A DNA stretch of 64,000 nucleotides from Pseudoxanthomonas suwonensis 11-1 (GTDB lineage Bacteria > Pseudomonadota > Gammaproteobacteria > Xanthomonadales > Xanthomonadaceae), in contig NC_014924.1 of assembly GCF_000185965.1 (NCBI RefSeq), forward strand, positions 1,054,001-1,118,000, in the 5' to 3' direction. This document shows, one piece after another, positions 46,430-55,044 of the stretch (position 1 is its first letter; each line of letters starts with the position of its first letter). The notes below the pieces were generated by a model that saw only the letters and a program-made list of their open reading frames with translations, had not been told where the DNA came from and did not search any database. Both the position numbers and the translations under genes were made by a program.

Positions 46430-46935
46430 GCACGCGTCCCGCCCCGCGTCCCAACGCGCTGCCGTGGCTGCTGCTGTCGGTGGCGGTCATCCTCCTCGAC
46501 CAGTGGAGCAAGGCCTGGGTGCTTTCCAGCCTGCCGGAGTTCACCCCGGTGCCGGTGATCGAGGGCTTCTGGAACTGGTACCGCACCTACAACACCGGCG
46601 CGGCCTTCAGCTTCCTGGCCAACGCCGGCGGCTGGCAGATCGTGTTCTTCAGCGTGCTGGCGTTCGCCATCAGCGGGCTGATGGGCTGGTGGCTGTGGCG
46701 CACGCCGCGCGGCGACTGGCGCCAGGCCCTGCCGTACTCGCTGGTGATCGGCGGCGCCGTGGGCAACGTGATCGACCGCATGGTCCATGGCCACGTGGTC
46801 GACTTCATCCAGTGGCACTGGCGCGACTACTACTGGCCGGCGTTCAACATCGCCGACTGCGCGGTGGTCGGCGGCGCGATCGGCATCGCCCTGTTCGGGC
46901 TGGTCGGCGCGCGTTCGCCCAAGGCCGGTACCTGA
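46426..46935 (+). CDS. lspA: Lipoprotein signal peptidase II
   Basis: 169 residues and four membrane helices. LspA cuts the signal peptide of diacylglyceryl-modified prolipoproteins. Catalytic Asp residues are in [20 protein letters not shown] and [11 protein letters not shown]; the first helix is [20 protein letters not shown]. No ATG exists near the expected N-terminus. A GGAGG sits 5 bases before CTG at 46426, and this CTGA overlaps the ileS TGA stop just as other junctions here overlap (ATGA, GTGA). I therefore read CTG as the start. A GTG two codons earlier is possible but would overlap its own ribosome site. Confidence 0.93.
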   Translation: MSTRPAPRPNALPWLLLSVAVILLDQWSKAWVLSSLPEFTPVPVIEGFWNWYRTYNTGAAFSFLANAGGWQIVFFSVLAFAISGLMGWWLWRTPRGDWRQALPYSLVIGGAVGNVIDRMVHGHVVDFIQWHWRDYYWPAFNIADCAVVGGAIGIALFGLVGARSPKAGT

Positions 46936-46940
46936 ACCCC

Positions 46941-46962
46941 GCCGGCCGGGTGCCCGGCCGGC
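46941..46962 (+). terminator. Hairpin between lspA and ispH
   Basis: Ten-base stem GCCGGCCGGG / CCCGGCCGGC, 6 bases past the lspA stop, with no T-run. Confidence 0.55.
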
Positions 46963-46977
46963 GCCGCCCGAATAACG

Positions 46978-46983
46978 GATAAT
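46978..46983 (+). promoter_or_regulatory. Possible -10 element for a leaderless ispH mRNA
   Basis: GATAAT, 5/6 to consensus, ends 7 bases before the ispH ATG. No ribosome site lies between. The -35 region falls in the preceding hairpin and is not recognisable. Confidence 0.45.
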
Positions 46984-46990
46984 CCCCGCC

Positions 46991-47941
46991 ATGGACGTCA
47001 TCCTCGCCAATCCCCGTGGCTTCTGCGCCGGCGTCGACCGCGCGATCGAGATCGTCAAGCGCGCCATCGAGACCCTGGGCGCGCCGATCTACGTGCGCCA
47101 CGAGGTCGTGCACAACCGCTTCGTGGTCGACGACCTGCGCGCCCGCGGCGCGATATTCGTCGAGGAGCTGGACGAGGTCCCGGACGGCAACACCGTGATC
47201 TTCAGCGCCCACGGCGTGTCCAAGGACGTGCGCAACGAGGCCGCCAAGCGCGGGCTCAAGGTGTTCGACGCCACCTGCCCGCTGGTGACCAAGGTCCACC
47301 TGGAGGTGGCGCGCCACTGCCGTGCCGGCCGCGACGTGGTCCTGATCGGCCACGCCGGCCATCCCGAGGTCGAGGGCACGATGGGCCAGTGGGACGCCCA
47401 GTGCGGCGGCGGCAGTATCTACCTGGTGGAGGGCGTGGAGGATGTCGCCACGCTGCAGGTGGCCCAGCCGGAGAACCTGTTCTACACCACCCAGACCACC
47501 CTGTCGGTGGACGACACCCGCGGCATCATCGACGCACTGCAGCGCCGCTTCCCGGCCATCCAGGGCCCGAAGAACGACGACATCTGCTACGCCACCCAGA
47601 ACCGCCAGGACGCCGTGCGCGAGCTGGCGCACCGCTGCGACCTGGTGCTGGTGGTGGGTTCGCCGAACAGCTCCAACTCCAACCGCCTGGCCGAACTGGC
47701 GCGGCGCGAGGGCGTGGAGTCGTACCTGATCGACGGCGCCCACGAGATCGACCCGGCCTGGGTCGCGGGCAAGAGGAACGTCGGCCTGACCGCGGGCGCC
47801 TCGGCGCCGCAGGTGCTGGTGGACGGCGTGATCGCGCGCCTGCGCGAGCTGGGCGCGGCCGGCGTCACCGAGCTGGATGGCGAGCCGGAGAACATGGTCT
47901 TCGCCCTGCCCAAGGAACTGCGCCTGCGCCTGGTCGACTGA
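46991..47941 (+). CDS. ispH: 4-hydroxy-3-methylbut-2-enyl diphosphate reductase
   Basis: 316 residues. IspH makes IPP and DMAPP in the last step of the MEP isoprenoid pathway. The three iron-sulfur cysteines are in [24 protein letters not shown] and [11 protein letters not shown]; the substrate-binding [12 protein letters not shown] and the Glu in PFEG-like region ([13 protein letters not shown]) are present. It is downstream of lspA, as in many proteobacteria, and has a possible leaderless promoter of its own. Confidence 0.97.
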   Translation: MDVILANPRGFCAGVDRAIEIVKRAIETLGAPIYVRHEVVHNRFVVDDLRARGAIFVEELDEVPDGNTVIFSAHGVSKDVRNEAAKRGLKVFDATCPLVTKVHLEVARHCRAGRDVVLIGHAGHPEVEGTMGQWDAQCGGGSIYLVEGVEDVATLQVAQPENLFYTTQTTLSVDDTRGIIDALQRRFPAIQGPKNDDICYATQNRQDAVRELAHRCDLVLVVGSPNSSNSNRLAELARREGVESYLIDGAHEIDPAWVAGKRNVGLTAGASAPQVLVDGVIARLRELGAAGVTELDGEPENMVFALPKELRLRLVD

Positions 47942-47959
47942 CCGGCGCGAAGGCACCGT

Positions 47960-47978
47960 GCCGCGGCGCTGCCGCGGC
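47960..47978. terminator. Hairpin between ispH and the MscS-family gene
   Basis: Eight-base stem (GCCGCGGC / GCCGCGGC) with a 3-base loop between two convergent genes. It lacks a T-run. Confidence 0.5.
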
Positions 47979-47992
47979 CACGACACCCGGCT

Positions 47993-50308
47993 TCAAAGCA
48001 TGCGGATGCGCAGCTCGCGCAGCCGGCGCAGCACCTCGAACAGCAGGTCGCTGCGGGTACCGCCGGCCTGGCGCGGCGTGGCCACGTAGCAGGTGGCGTT
48101 GAACAGCAGCCGGTTGCGCTCGTCCACGCCGTCGAGTGTGACGCCCGGCGCCGGTGCGTCGAGTACGCCGGGATGGCCGCGCATCACCTCCAGCAGCAGG
48201 CTGCGTACCAGCTCAGCGTCGGTGGACAGCGGCATCGGCAGCACGATCTTCACCAGGCCCTCGGCGTTGGCGTAGGTGCGGTTGCGCACCGCCTTGGTGA
48301 TCAGCTCGGAGTTGGGTACCAGCACCGTGGTGCGGTCGCCGGTCTGGATCTCGGTGGCGCGCACGTTGATGCGGCGGATGTCGCCCTCGGCATCGCCCAC
48401 CACAACCCAGTCGCCGACCTTGACCGGGCGCTCGGCCAGCAGGATCAGGCCGGAGATGAAGTTCTGCACGATCGCCTGCAGGCCAAAACCAATACCGACC
48501 GACAGCGCGCTGGCGATCCAGGCGATCCGCTCCAGGCCCACCCCGATGGCGGCCAGCGCCATCGCGATCGCCAGCACCATGCCGGCATAGCCGACCAGGG
48601 TGGCGACCGAGGCACGCATGCCTTCGTCCATGCGCGTGGTCGGCAGCAGGCGCCGCACCAGCCAGCGCCGGAACAGGTGCAGCAGCAGGCTGGCCACGGC
48701 GAACACCACAAGCGCGCGGACGATGTTGCCCGGGCTCAGCACCAGCTCGCCGATGGTGATGCCACGCAGCAGCTGCATGGTGCGGTCGACCAGGTCGGTG
48801 CCGCCGGCGCCCCAGGGCATCGCCAGCGCGATCAGCGCGAACAGCGCCACCACCGCGCGCAACACCACCGACAGCAGCACGGCAACCCGGTCGACCAGGT
48901 GCGGGGCGATGCCGAAGCGGGTGTTCATGCGCTTGCCGGCCGCACCACGCGAGGTGAGCACCGCGCACACCAGGTCATCGATGAAGCGCATCGTCAGCCA
49001 TGCCGCGGCGGCGACCATCACCGCCCAGATCATCTGCATGCCGACGAAGGCCGACAGCGCCACGTAGCCGGTGAGCAGGCCGAGCAGGGCGATGCCGTTG
49101 CCGACCCAGCCCAGGCTCACCGCCGCGTTCATCCACGGGCGGAAGTGGCCTTGCGGCGTGTCGGCGTCCTGCGCCAGCGGCTGCAGGCGCTGGATCCGCA
49201 CCAGCACCAGCAGCACCAGCGCCGTGCACAGCGCCGCCGAGAGGCCAGTGAAGGCGACCGCCAGGTCCAGGCTGGTGCGCGCCAGGGTCACGATCTCCTG
49301 GCCCAGGCTGGCCAGCGCGACCAGCAGCGCCGCCGGCAGCGGGAAGATCCGCAGCGCCCGCGCACCGGTATCGGAGATCGCCGGCAGCCGCCACGAGGGC
49401 CGGCTGACGCTCAGCAGGGCACGGCCCAGCGAGGTCGCCACCGCCACGAACACGCCCAGCGCCACGACCCGGCTGGCGATTGCGGCGACCGCGGCAGGCG
49501 GGTTGTCCGGCAGCAGGGCGCCACGCAGCAGCTGCATCGCGCACAGCGAGGCGACCAGCGCCAGCACCACCCGCAGCATGGCCGGGGCCGAGCGCCGCAG
49601 TCGGCCCGCGGGCACCCGGGTGGCCGCCATGCCGGTGAGGCGCAGCCGCAGCAGCCAGGAGCCGGCAAGCACCAGCCCGGCCACGACCAGGCTCACCAGC
49701 GGCTGGATCCCGGCTTCCTTCCAGTGGGAGAGGCTGGCATCGCGGGTCTGCTGCCACAGCCGCTCCAGGCGACTGCTGTCGCGCGGCGCGCTGGCCGCCA
49801 GCTGGCGCCAGAAGGCCGGGCGCCACGGCGGGGTGGTGCGTTCCGAGAGCAGTCCGAAGAAGCGTTGCTGGCGCATGGCCGCGATCCGCTCCAGCAGCTG
49901 GCTGCCTTCGACCACCGCAAGCCGCGCCTGGCGCAGCTCCGCATCGACCGCCGCGCGCTGGTCCTGCAGCGTGCGCCGCTCGCGCGACACGTCACGGGCT
50001 TCGGCCTGTCCGTCGGCGACCTCGCCCAGCTCGGCCAGGCGCGCGTCCAGGCTCTGCAGCTCGGGCGAGCGGCTGTCGATCAGCGCCTGGGCCTCGGCCT
50101 GGATGCCCATCACCGTCTCGCGGGCCTTTGCCAACGCCGCGTCGTCCCTGTAGCGCTCCAGCTGCGCGGAGATGGTCTCCAGCTGGCGTCGCCCCTTGTC
50201 CACGTCCGGGTCCTCGCACAGCCCCGGAAGCGCGACGAACAACAGGCACAGCAGCAGGAACGGGCGCAGCAGGAAGGAGGTCCGGCGCATGGAGGAAAGG
50301 GGAGCCAT
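47993..50308 (-). CDS. Large mechanosensitive channel (DUF3772 plus MscS domains)
   Basis: 771 residues. A signal peptide (LLRPFLLLCLLFVALPGLC) is followed by a periplasmic coiled-coil region (DUF3772-type, about residues 35-190), about 11 membrane helices, and a C-terminal MscS domain: IVQNFISGLILLAERPVKVG, GDRTTVLVPNSELITKAVRN. The pore helix is SALSVGIGFGLQAIVQNFIS. MscK and YbdG-like channels release solutes during hypo-osmotic shock. Two in-frame ATGs (50308 and 50290) are possible and neither has a good ribosome site; I use the first. Confidence 0.88.
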   Translation of the reverse strand: MAPLSSMRRTSFLLRPFLLLCLLFVALPGLCEDPDVDKGRRQLETISAQLERYRDDAALAKARETVMGIQAEAQALIDSRSPELQSLDARLAELGEVADGQAEARDVSRERRTLQDQRAAVDAELRQARLAVVEGSQLLERIAAMRQQRFFGLLSERTTPPWRPAFWRQLAASAPRDSSRLERLWQQTRDASLSHWKEAGIQPLVSLVVAGLVLAGSWLLRLRLTGMAATRVPAGRLRRSAPAMLRVVLALVASLCAMQLLRGALLPDNPPAAVAAIASRVVALGVFVAVATSLGRALLSVSRPSWRLPAISDTGARALRIFPLPAALLVALASLGQEIVTLARTSLDLAVAFTGLSAALCTALVLLVLVRIQRLQPLAQDADTPQGHFRPWMNAAVSLGWVGNGIALLGLLTGYVALSAFVGMQMIWAVMVAAAAWLTMRFIDDLVCAVLTSRGAAGKRMNTRFGIAPHLVDRVAVLLSVVLRAVVALFALIALAMPWGAGGTDLVDRTMQLLRGITIGELVLSPGNIVRALVVFAVASLLLHLFRRWLVRRLLPTTRMDEGMRASVATLVGYAGMVLAIAMALAAIGVGLERIAWIASALSVGIGFGLQAIVQNFISGLILLAERPVKVGDWVVVGDAEGDIRRINVRATEIQTGDRTTVLVPNSELITKAVRNRTYANAEGLVKIVLPMPLSTDAELVRSLLLEVMRGHPGVLDAPAPGVTLDGVDERNRLLFNATCYVATPRQAGGTRSDLLFEVLRRLRELRIRML

Positions 50309-50411
50309 GGAAGGCGGTTACGTTAGCACCGCGCCTGCGATGGCTGGGCCCCGGGCACCGCGAGCCGGCCGTCCGGTGGGGCACAATCCGGTTTCCAACG
50401 GAGGGGGACGA

Positions 50412-51320
50412 ATGGAGCTTCGGAAGCGTTACCTGGGGGCAATGCTGGGGCTGGCCTGCGGCGACGCGGTGGGCACGACGGTGGAATTCCAGCCGCGCGG
50501 CAGTTTCGAGCCGGTAACCGACATGGTCGGTGGTGGCCCCTTCGAACTCGAGCCTGGGCAGTGGACCGACGACACCTCGATGGCCCTGTGCCTGGCCGAG
50601 AGCCTGGTCGAGTGCGATGGCTTCGACATGCGCGACCAGCTGCAGCGCTATACCCGCTGGTGGAAGGAGGGTTACCTGAGTCCGACCGGCGAGTGCTTCG
50701 ACATCGGCACGATCACCGCAGGGGCGCTGTACTTCCACGAACGCAACGGCGACCTCATCGCCGACAGCAACGATCCGATGATGGCCGGGAACGGCTCGAT
50801 CATGCGCCTGGCACCGGTGGTGCTGTGGTTTGCCCCGGACGTGCCGGCAGCCATGGAGCACGCGGCCCTCAGCTCGAAGACCACCCACGCCGCCGACGAG
50901 GCGGTGGACTGCTGCCGCCTGCTGGCACGGGTGATCTGCAACGTCCTGGCAGGACAGGGCCGGGACGGGCTGCTGGAAGGCGCGGCGGAGGACGCATACG
51001 TGCCGCGCGTGGCGGAAATCGCCAATGGAGCCTTCCTCCAGCATGGCCGCGACCAGGTGCAGGGCACCGGCTACTGCATCGAGTCCCTGGAGGCGGCGCT
51101 GTGGTGCGTCCACCAGGCGTCGAGCTTCGAGGAGACGGTGCTGCTGGCCGCCAACCTGGGCGACGACGCCGATACCACCGCCGCCATCGCCGGGCAGGTG
51201 GCAGGCGCCCTGTATGGCGTGGACGGGATTCCCGCGCATTGGCTCGAACGCCTGAGCATGCGTGAGTACATCAGCGAGCTGGCAGCGCGCATCCACGCCC
51301 ACGCCGCAGCTGCCGCCTGA
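50412..51320 (+). CDS. ADP-ribosylglycohydrolase (DraG-like)
   Basis: 302 residues. The family removes ADP-ribose from proteins or nucleic acids using two magnesium ions. Motifs: LGLACGDAVGTTVEF (near residue 15), GQWTDDTSMALCLAES (metal-binding Thr-Asp-Asp), NGSIMRLAPVVLW, and the second metal site LAANLGDDADTTAAIAGQVA. All key Asp residues are present. It is followed, 72 bases on, by a DUF488 gene; both families occur in defence and nucleotide-metabolism neighbourhoods, but there is no toxin or ADP-ribosyltransferase gene here. Target unknown. Confidence 0.9.
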   Translation: MELRKRYLGAMLGLACGDAVGTTVEFQPRGSFEPVTDMVGGGPFELEPGQWTDDTSMALCLAESLVECDGFDMRDQLQRYTRWWKEGYLSPTGECFDIGTITAGALYFHERNGDLIADSNDPMMAGNGSIMRLAPVVLWFAPDVPAAMEHAALSSKTTHAADEAVDCCRLLARVICNVLAGQGRDGLLEGAAEDAYVPRVAEIANGAFLQHGRDQVQGTGYCIESLEAALWCVHQASSFEETVLLAANLGDDADTTAAIAGQVAGALYGVDGIPAHWLERLSMREYISELAARIHAHAAAAA

Positions 51321-51392
51321 GCCGTTTCCTACCAGCCGACCCCGTGTTCACCGCGTCCGGTCGATGCTGGATGCAGGCAACGGGAGCAGGAA

Positions 51393-51959
51393 GTGGCGCA
51401 GAAGACCGAATCCGGCGACAGCCAGGCGCGGACGATCTGGACCGTGGGCCACTCGACCCGCGACTGGGACGCGTTCCTCGAGCTGCTGCGCGCGCACGAC
51501 ATCGGTGCGATCGCCGACGTACGCCGCTATCCGGGCTCGCGCCGCTATCCGTGGTTCGCCAGCGAGGCGCTGGCGGAAGGGCTGCCGCAGGCCGGGATCG
51601 CCTACCGCTGGCTGCCCCAGCTGGGCGGACGCCGCCAGCCGCAGGCCGATTCGCCCAATGGCGCCTGGCGCAACGCCGCCTTCCAGGGCTACGCCGACCA
51701 TATGACCAGCGCGGAATTCGCGGACGGGCTGGCCCAGGCGCTGGACCTGGCGGCCACCACGCGCACGGCCCTGATGTGCGCCGAGGCGGTGTGGTGGCGC
51801 TGCCACCGCCGGCTCATCTCGGACCTGCTGCAGCACCGCTGCTGGGAGGTGCTGCACATCGTCGACGCCCGCCAGGCCCAGCCCCATCCCGGGAATCCCG
51901 ATGCCCGTGCCCAAGGGGAGGACCTCGTCTACCCGCCGCGGCAGGCGGGGCTGTTCTGA
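51393..51959 (+). CDS. DUF488 family protein
   Basis: 188 residues from a GTG after an AGGA ribosome site. Family marks: IWTVGHSTRDWDAFLELLRA, IADVRRYPGSRRYPWF, YRWLPQLGGRR and LMCAEAVWWRCHRRLISD (with conserved Cys-Ala-Glu and Cys-His). The function of DUF488 is not established to my knowledge; the invariant Cys-Ala-Glu and Cys-His-Arg suggest a catalytic or metal site. It is probably in one unit with the ADP-ribosylglycohydrolase gene. Confidence 0.88.
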   Translation: MAQKTESGDSQARTIWTVGHSTRDWDAFLELLRAHDIGAIADVRRYPGSRRYPWFASEALAEGLPQAGIAYRWLPQLGGRRQPQADSPNGAWRNAAFQGYADHMTSAEFADGLAQALDLAATTRTALMCAEAVWWRCHRRLISDLLQHRCWEVLHIVDARQAQPHPGNPDARAQGEDLVYPPRQAGLF

Positions 51960-51998
51960 CGGAGCCGGTCGCGCGGTCAGGAACAGCGGGCTTGCCGC

Positions 51999-52346
51999 TC
52001 AAAGCAGCTCCGGCGTGGTCCGGCCACAGTTGTAGCAGCGGCGGTAGTCGGCCAGGCGCTGGCCGAACACGACCCGGCCCTGCTGCACGAAGCCGGTTGG
52101 GCCGGCGCAGCTGCGGCAGAACGGGCCCTTGCCCGCTTCCCAGCGCCTGAGCCGCAGCACGAACAGCACCGACCACGCCGCCGCGGCGATCCAGCCGGCA
52201 ATGAAGATCCAGTCCGCCATGGTCCTGAAGGTCCCACCGCTGCCCGCGTCGTCCAGCGTCCGCGCCAGCAGGGCCAGGGTCGTGGCCCCGGTCATCAGGA
52301 AGGCGGCCGGCCACAGCCCGCGGATGGCGATCGTTCCCCAGTGCAT
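51999..52346 (-). CDS. Small two-helix membrane protein with C-terminal zinc ribbon
   Basis: 115 residues, family not recognised. Two membrane helices: LWPAAFLMTGATTLALLA (about 11-28) and DWIFIAGWIAAAAWSVLFVL (about 45-64). The cytoplasmic tail has CRSC and CYNC, 27 residues apart, a likely zinc ribbon, and ends GRTTPELL. No partner gene is coupled to it. The reading frame is supported by strong GC third-position bias and by the Cys pairs. Confidence 0.72.
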   Translation of the reverse strand: MHWGTIAIRGLWPAAFLMTGATTLALLARTLDDAGSGGTFRTMADWIFIAGWIAAAAWSVLFVLRLRRWEAGKGPFCRSCAGPTGFVQQGRVVFGQRLADYRRCYNCGRTTPELL

Positions 52347-52470
52347 CGCTTGTCTCCCCTGCTCATGTCCGGGGCGGGAAGATTGCGCAGGCCGGTCGCA
52401 CGGGACGAGACGGCTGCCGGGGCAGGGCCTTGCCGGGCCCCGCCGCTGGCCTGCGCGGCGCCGGACCGGT

Positions 52471-52476
52471 TAGAAT
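52471..52476 (+). promoter_or_regulatory. -10 element for tRNA-Thr
   Basis: TAGAAT (5/6) lies 30 bases upstream of the mature tRNA. A -35 hexamer is not clear, only TGGCCT at about 18 bases. Confidence 0.45.
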
Positions 52477-52506
52477 CGCGCCCCCGGCCGCGCCAGCGTC
52501 CGGCAT

Positions 52507-52582
52507 GCCGGAATAGCTCAGTTGGTAGAGCGGCGCATTCGTAATGCGTAGGTCGCAGGTTCGACTCCTGTTTCCGGCACCA
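52507..52582 (+). tRNA. tRNA-Thr, anticodon CGT
   Basis: 76 bases with the encoded CCA end. The acceptor arms GCCGGAA and TTCCGGC pair; the D arm has GCTC and GAGC around AGTTGGTA; the anticodon stem GCGCA / TGCGT (one wobble) closes the loop TTCGTAA, placing CGT at 52540-52542 (reads ACG); the T arm has GTTCGACTC. Its sequence is very close to E. coli tRNA-Thr(CGU). Confidence 0.97.
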
Positions 52583-52586
52583 ATCC

Positions 52587-52615
52587 CGAACGCCTGGCCC
52601 TGTGCCGGGCGTTCG
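52587..52615 (+). terminator. Terminator after tRNA-Thr
   Basis: Stem CGAACGCC / GGCGTTCG with a 13-base loop, followed by TCTTT. Confidence 0.7.
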
Positions 52616-52708
52616 TCTTTCCGGGCTCCGGAAGGCCGCGCGTCTCAGCCGGCGCGATGCGCGGCGGGTATCCTGCCGGCCTCCTGGATGAACGGACGAC
52701 GGATGGCC

Positions 52709-54103
52709 ATGGCGAAGACGACGGGCAAGGCGCGCACCGCCTACGTCTGCGGCGAATGCGGCGCCGAGTACAGCAAGTGGCAGGGCCAGTGCGGCGAATG
52801 CAGCGCCTGGAACTCGCTGTCGCAGGTGGTGCTGGAGCCGGCTTCCGGCCCCGGCCCGGCCACGCCCGCGGCGCGCCGCGGTGGCTGGGCGGGCAAGGTC
52901 GATCCGCCGAAGGTCACCGCGCTGAAGGACGTCAGCCAGGCCGCCGAGGTGCGCGTGTCCACCGGGATCGGCGAGCTGGACCGGGTGCTGGGCGGCGGCC
53001 TGGTCGAGGGCGCGGTGGTGCTGGTCGGTGGCGATCCGGGCATCGGCAAGTCCACCCTGCTGCTGCAGGCGGTGGCGAAGATGGCCGCGCAGCTGCCGGC
53101 GCTGTACGTCACCGGCGAGGAGTCGCTGGCCCAGGTGGCCGGGCGCGCGGTGCGCCTGGACCTGCCGCTGGACAACCTGCAGGCGCTGGCCGAGACCGGG
53201 GTCGAGTCGATCCTGCACCACGCCGCCGAAGCGAAGCCGCGCCTGATCGTGGCCGACTCGGTGCAGACCCTGTGGACCGAGACCCTCACCGCCGCGCCCG
53301 GCTCGGTCAGCCAGGTGCGCGAGAGCGCCGCGCGCCTGGTGCGCTATGCCAAGGAGACCGGCACCGCGGTGTTCCTGGTCGGCCACGTCACCAAGGAAGG
53401 CGGCATCGCCGGCCCGCGCGTGCTCGAGCACATGGTCGACGCGGTGCTGTACTTCGAGGGCGAGAGCGGCAGTCGTTTCCGCGTGCTGCGCGCGTTCAAG
53501 AACCGCTTCGGCGCGGTCAACGAGCTGGGCGTGTTCGCCATGGGCGAGAAGGGCCTGAAGGAAGTGCCCAATCCGTCGGCGATTTTCCTCTCCGGCAGTT
53601 CGCGCCAGCCGGGCAGCTGCGTGATGGTCACCCGCGAGGGCACGCGGCCGCTGCTGGTGGAGGTGCAGGCGCTGGTGGATTCCTCGCCGCTGTCCAACCC
53701 GCGCCGGGTCGCGGTAGGCCTGGAGCAGAACCGCCTGGCCATGCTGCTGGCGGTCCTGCACCGGCATGGCGGCGTGGCGGTCGGCGACCAGGACGTGTTC
53801 GTGAATGTGGTAGGCGGCATCCGCGTGCAGGAAACCGCGGCCGACCTGCCGGTGCTGCTGGCGGTGCTGTCCTCTCTGCGCGACCAGCCGCTGCCGGACA
53901 AGACCATCGCCTTCGGCGAGGTCGGCCTGTCCGGCGAGATCCGCCCCGTGCCCAATGGCGAGGAGCGCTTGCGCGAGGCGGCCACGCACGGTTTCAGGCG
54001 GGCGATCGTGCCCAAGGCCAACGCGCCGCGCAGCGGCACGAAGTACAAGGACCTGGAAGTGATCGCGGTGGAGCGCCTGGCCGACGCCCTCGAGCACGCC
54101 TGA
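52709..54103 (+). CDS. radA: DNA repair protein RadA
   Basis: 464 residues. RadA is a RecA-like helicase that extends branch migration in recombination repair. A zinc finger (CGECGAEYSKWQGQCGEC) is followed by the ATPase core with VGGDPGIGKSTLLLQA (Walker A), the RadA-specific KNRFG in RAFKNRFGAVNELGVF, and the Lon-protease-like C-terminal domain (DLPVLLAVLSSLRDQPLPDK, GEVGLSGEIRPVPNGEERLR). Start codons at 52703 and 52709 are both possible (MAMAK or MAK); I choose the second, the common RadA N-terminus. Confidence 0.96.
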   Translation: MAKTTGKARTAYVCGECGAEYSKWQGQCGECSAWNSLSQVVLEPASGPGPATPAARRGGWAGKVDPPKVTALKDVSQAAEVRVSTGIGELDRVLGGGLVEGAVVLVGGDPGIGKSTLLLQAVAKMAAQLPALYVTGEESLAQVAGRAVRLDLPLDNLQALAETGVESILHHAAEAKPRLIVADSVQTLWTETLTAAPGSVSQVRESAARLVRYAKETGTAVFLVGHVTKEGGIAGPRVLEHMVDAVLYFEGESGSRFRVLRAFKNRFGAVNELGVFAMGEKGLKEVPNPSAIFLSGSSRQPGSCVMVTREGTRPLLVEVQALVDSSPLSNPRRVAVGLEQNRLAMLLAVLHRHGGVAVGDQDVFVNVVGGIRVQETAADLPVLLAVLSSLRDQPLPDKTIAFGEVGLSGEIRPVPNGEERLREAATHGFRRAIVPKANAPRSGTKYKDLEVIAVERLADALEHA

Positions 54104-54130
54104 GGAGCCGGGCAGGCGCGCGTAGCGCCG

Positions 54131-55006
54131 TCAGGGCAGGGACGGCCGCGGCCGTGCCGGCGGGTGCGGCGTCCCGGCCGCGGCGGTGTTCCTCGCCGGA
54201 GCGGTGGCGACCAGCAGCAGGCGGCCATCGCGCACGGCCACGCCGCGGGCCTGCGGCGCGGTGCCCATGGCCACGGCGCTGGAGGCGAGCGCGCTGCTGC
54301 CTTCCTCGGACAGCACCAGGTCCTCGCCTTCCTCGCGCAGGCCGCCATCCTCGATCAGCGCCTGCACCTGCGCAGGCTCCAGGCCGATGCGCAGGAGGCC
54401 ACCGACGCCGGCGTCCAGGGTCAGCCAGCCGGACGGCGCCTCGCCTTCGGCATCAGCGGCGATGTCATCGTCGGTCGCGGGATCGGCCACCCGCAGCGCG
54501 GGCGGCAGGCCGCCGTCGGCCGGCGTCACGGGTGCCAGGCCGCCGATTTCGTCCTCGAACAGGCCGTTGCCGGCCATGAACTCGTCGTCGTCCACGTCCA
54601 TGCCAGTGGTGACCAGGCGGCCGACGTCCACCTGCGCGCCCGGCGCGAACATCACGCCGGCGCCGTTGACCAGGAACACATGGCCGTTGCTGGACAGGCG
54701 CCCGGCGATCATCGAGGGCTTGCCGCCCACCACGCGGTTCAGCGCCACCGACGAGCGCGAGGGCTGGACGAAGGTGACGCTGGCATCGGCGCCGATGTCG
54801 AAGCTGCGCCACTCCAGGATCGCGCGCTGGCTGCGCTGGGTGACGGTGAGGCTGCGCTCCTTGCGCCTGAGTTCGGCCTTGCCGGAGACCACGCGGCCCT
54901 GTTCGGGGAGTGCGTCGCGTTCCTGGGCCGGCGTGTCGGCGACCGGCAGCGCCAGGCCGATGGCCAGCGCCAGGGCGGCGATCCAGGCGGTGCGTGGCGG
55001 GCGCAT
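54131..55006 (-). CDS. Very small TpsA-type exoprotein with only the hemagglutinin secretion domain
   Basis: 291 residues; FHA-like exoproteins usually exceed 800. A signal peptide (WIAALALAIGLALPVADTPAQ) leads to a TPS (filamentous hemagglutinin N-terminal) domain: LTVTQRSQRAILEWRSFDIG, SVTFVQPSRSSVALNRVVG and LSSNGHVFLVNGAGVMFAPG then AQVDVGRLVTTGMDV. The usual NPNG in this segment reads NGAG. The C-terminal half is acidic (DDDEFMAGNGLFEDEIG, AADAEGEA) and shows no beta-helix repeats. Start is the ATG at 55006 with GAGGA at 8 bases; an ATG 12 codons earlier lacks a ribosome site. It directly follows the TpsB transporter gene and is its likely substrate. Confidence 0.8.
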   Translation of the reverse strand: MRPPRTAWIAALALAIGLALPVADTPAQERDALPEQGRVVSGKAELRRKERSLTVTQRSQRAILEWRSFDIGADASVTFVQPSRSSVALNRVVGGKPSMIAGRLSSNGHVFLVNGAGVMFAPGAQVDVGRLVTTGMDVDDDEFMAGNGLFEDEIGGLAPVTPADGGLPPALRVADPATDDDIAADAEGEAPSGWLTLDAGVGGLLRIGLEPAQVQALIEDGGLREEGEDLVLSEEGSSALASSAVAMGTAPQARGVAVRDGRLLLVATAPARNTAAAGTPHPPARPRPSLP

Positions 55007-55044
55007 GGCGGTGTCCTCGCGGGGTCGGTCGGGGTGGTTCATGG

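Noticed and set aside
51999-52346. Reading the small zinc-ribbon membrane protein as a toxin or antitoxin
   Set aside because: Two Cys pairs and two helices are too general, it has no partner gene, and it is not overlapping with a neighbour as toxin-antitoxin genes usually are.
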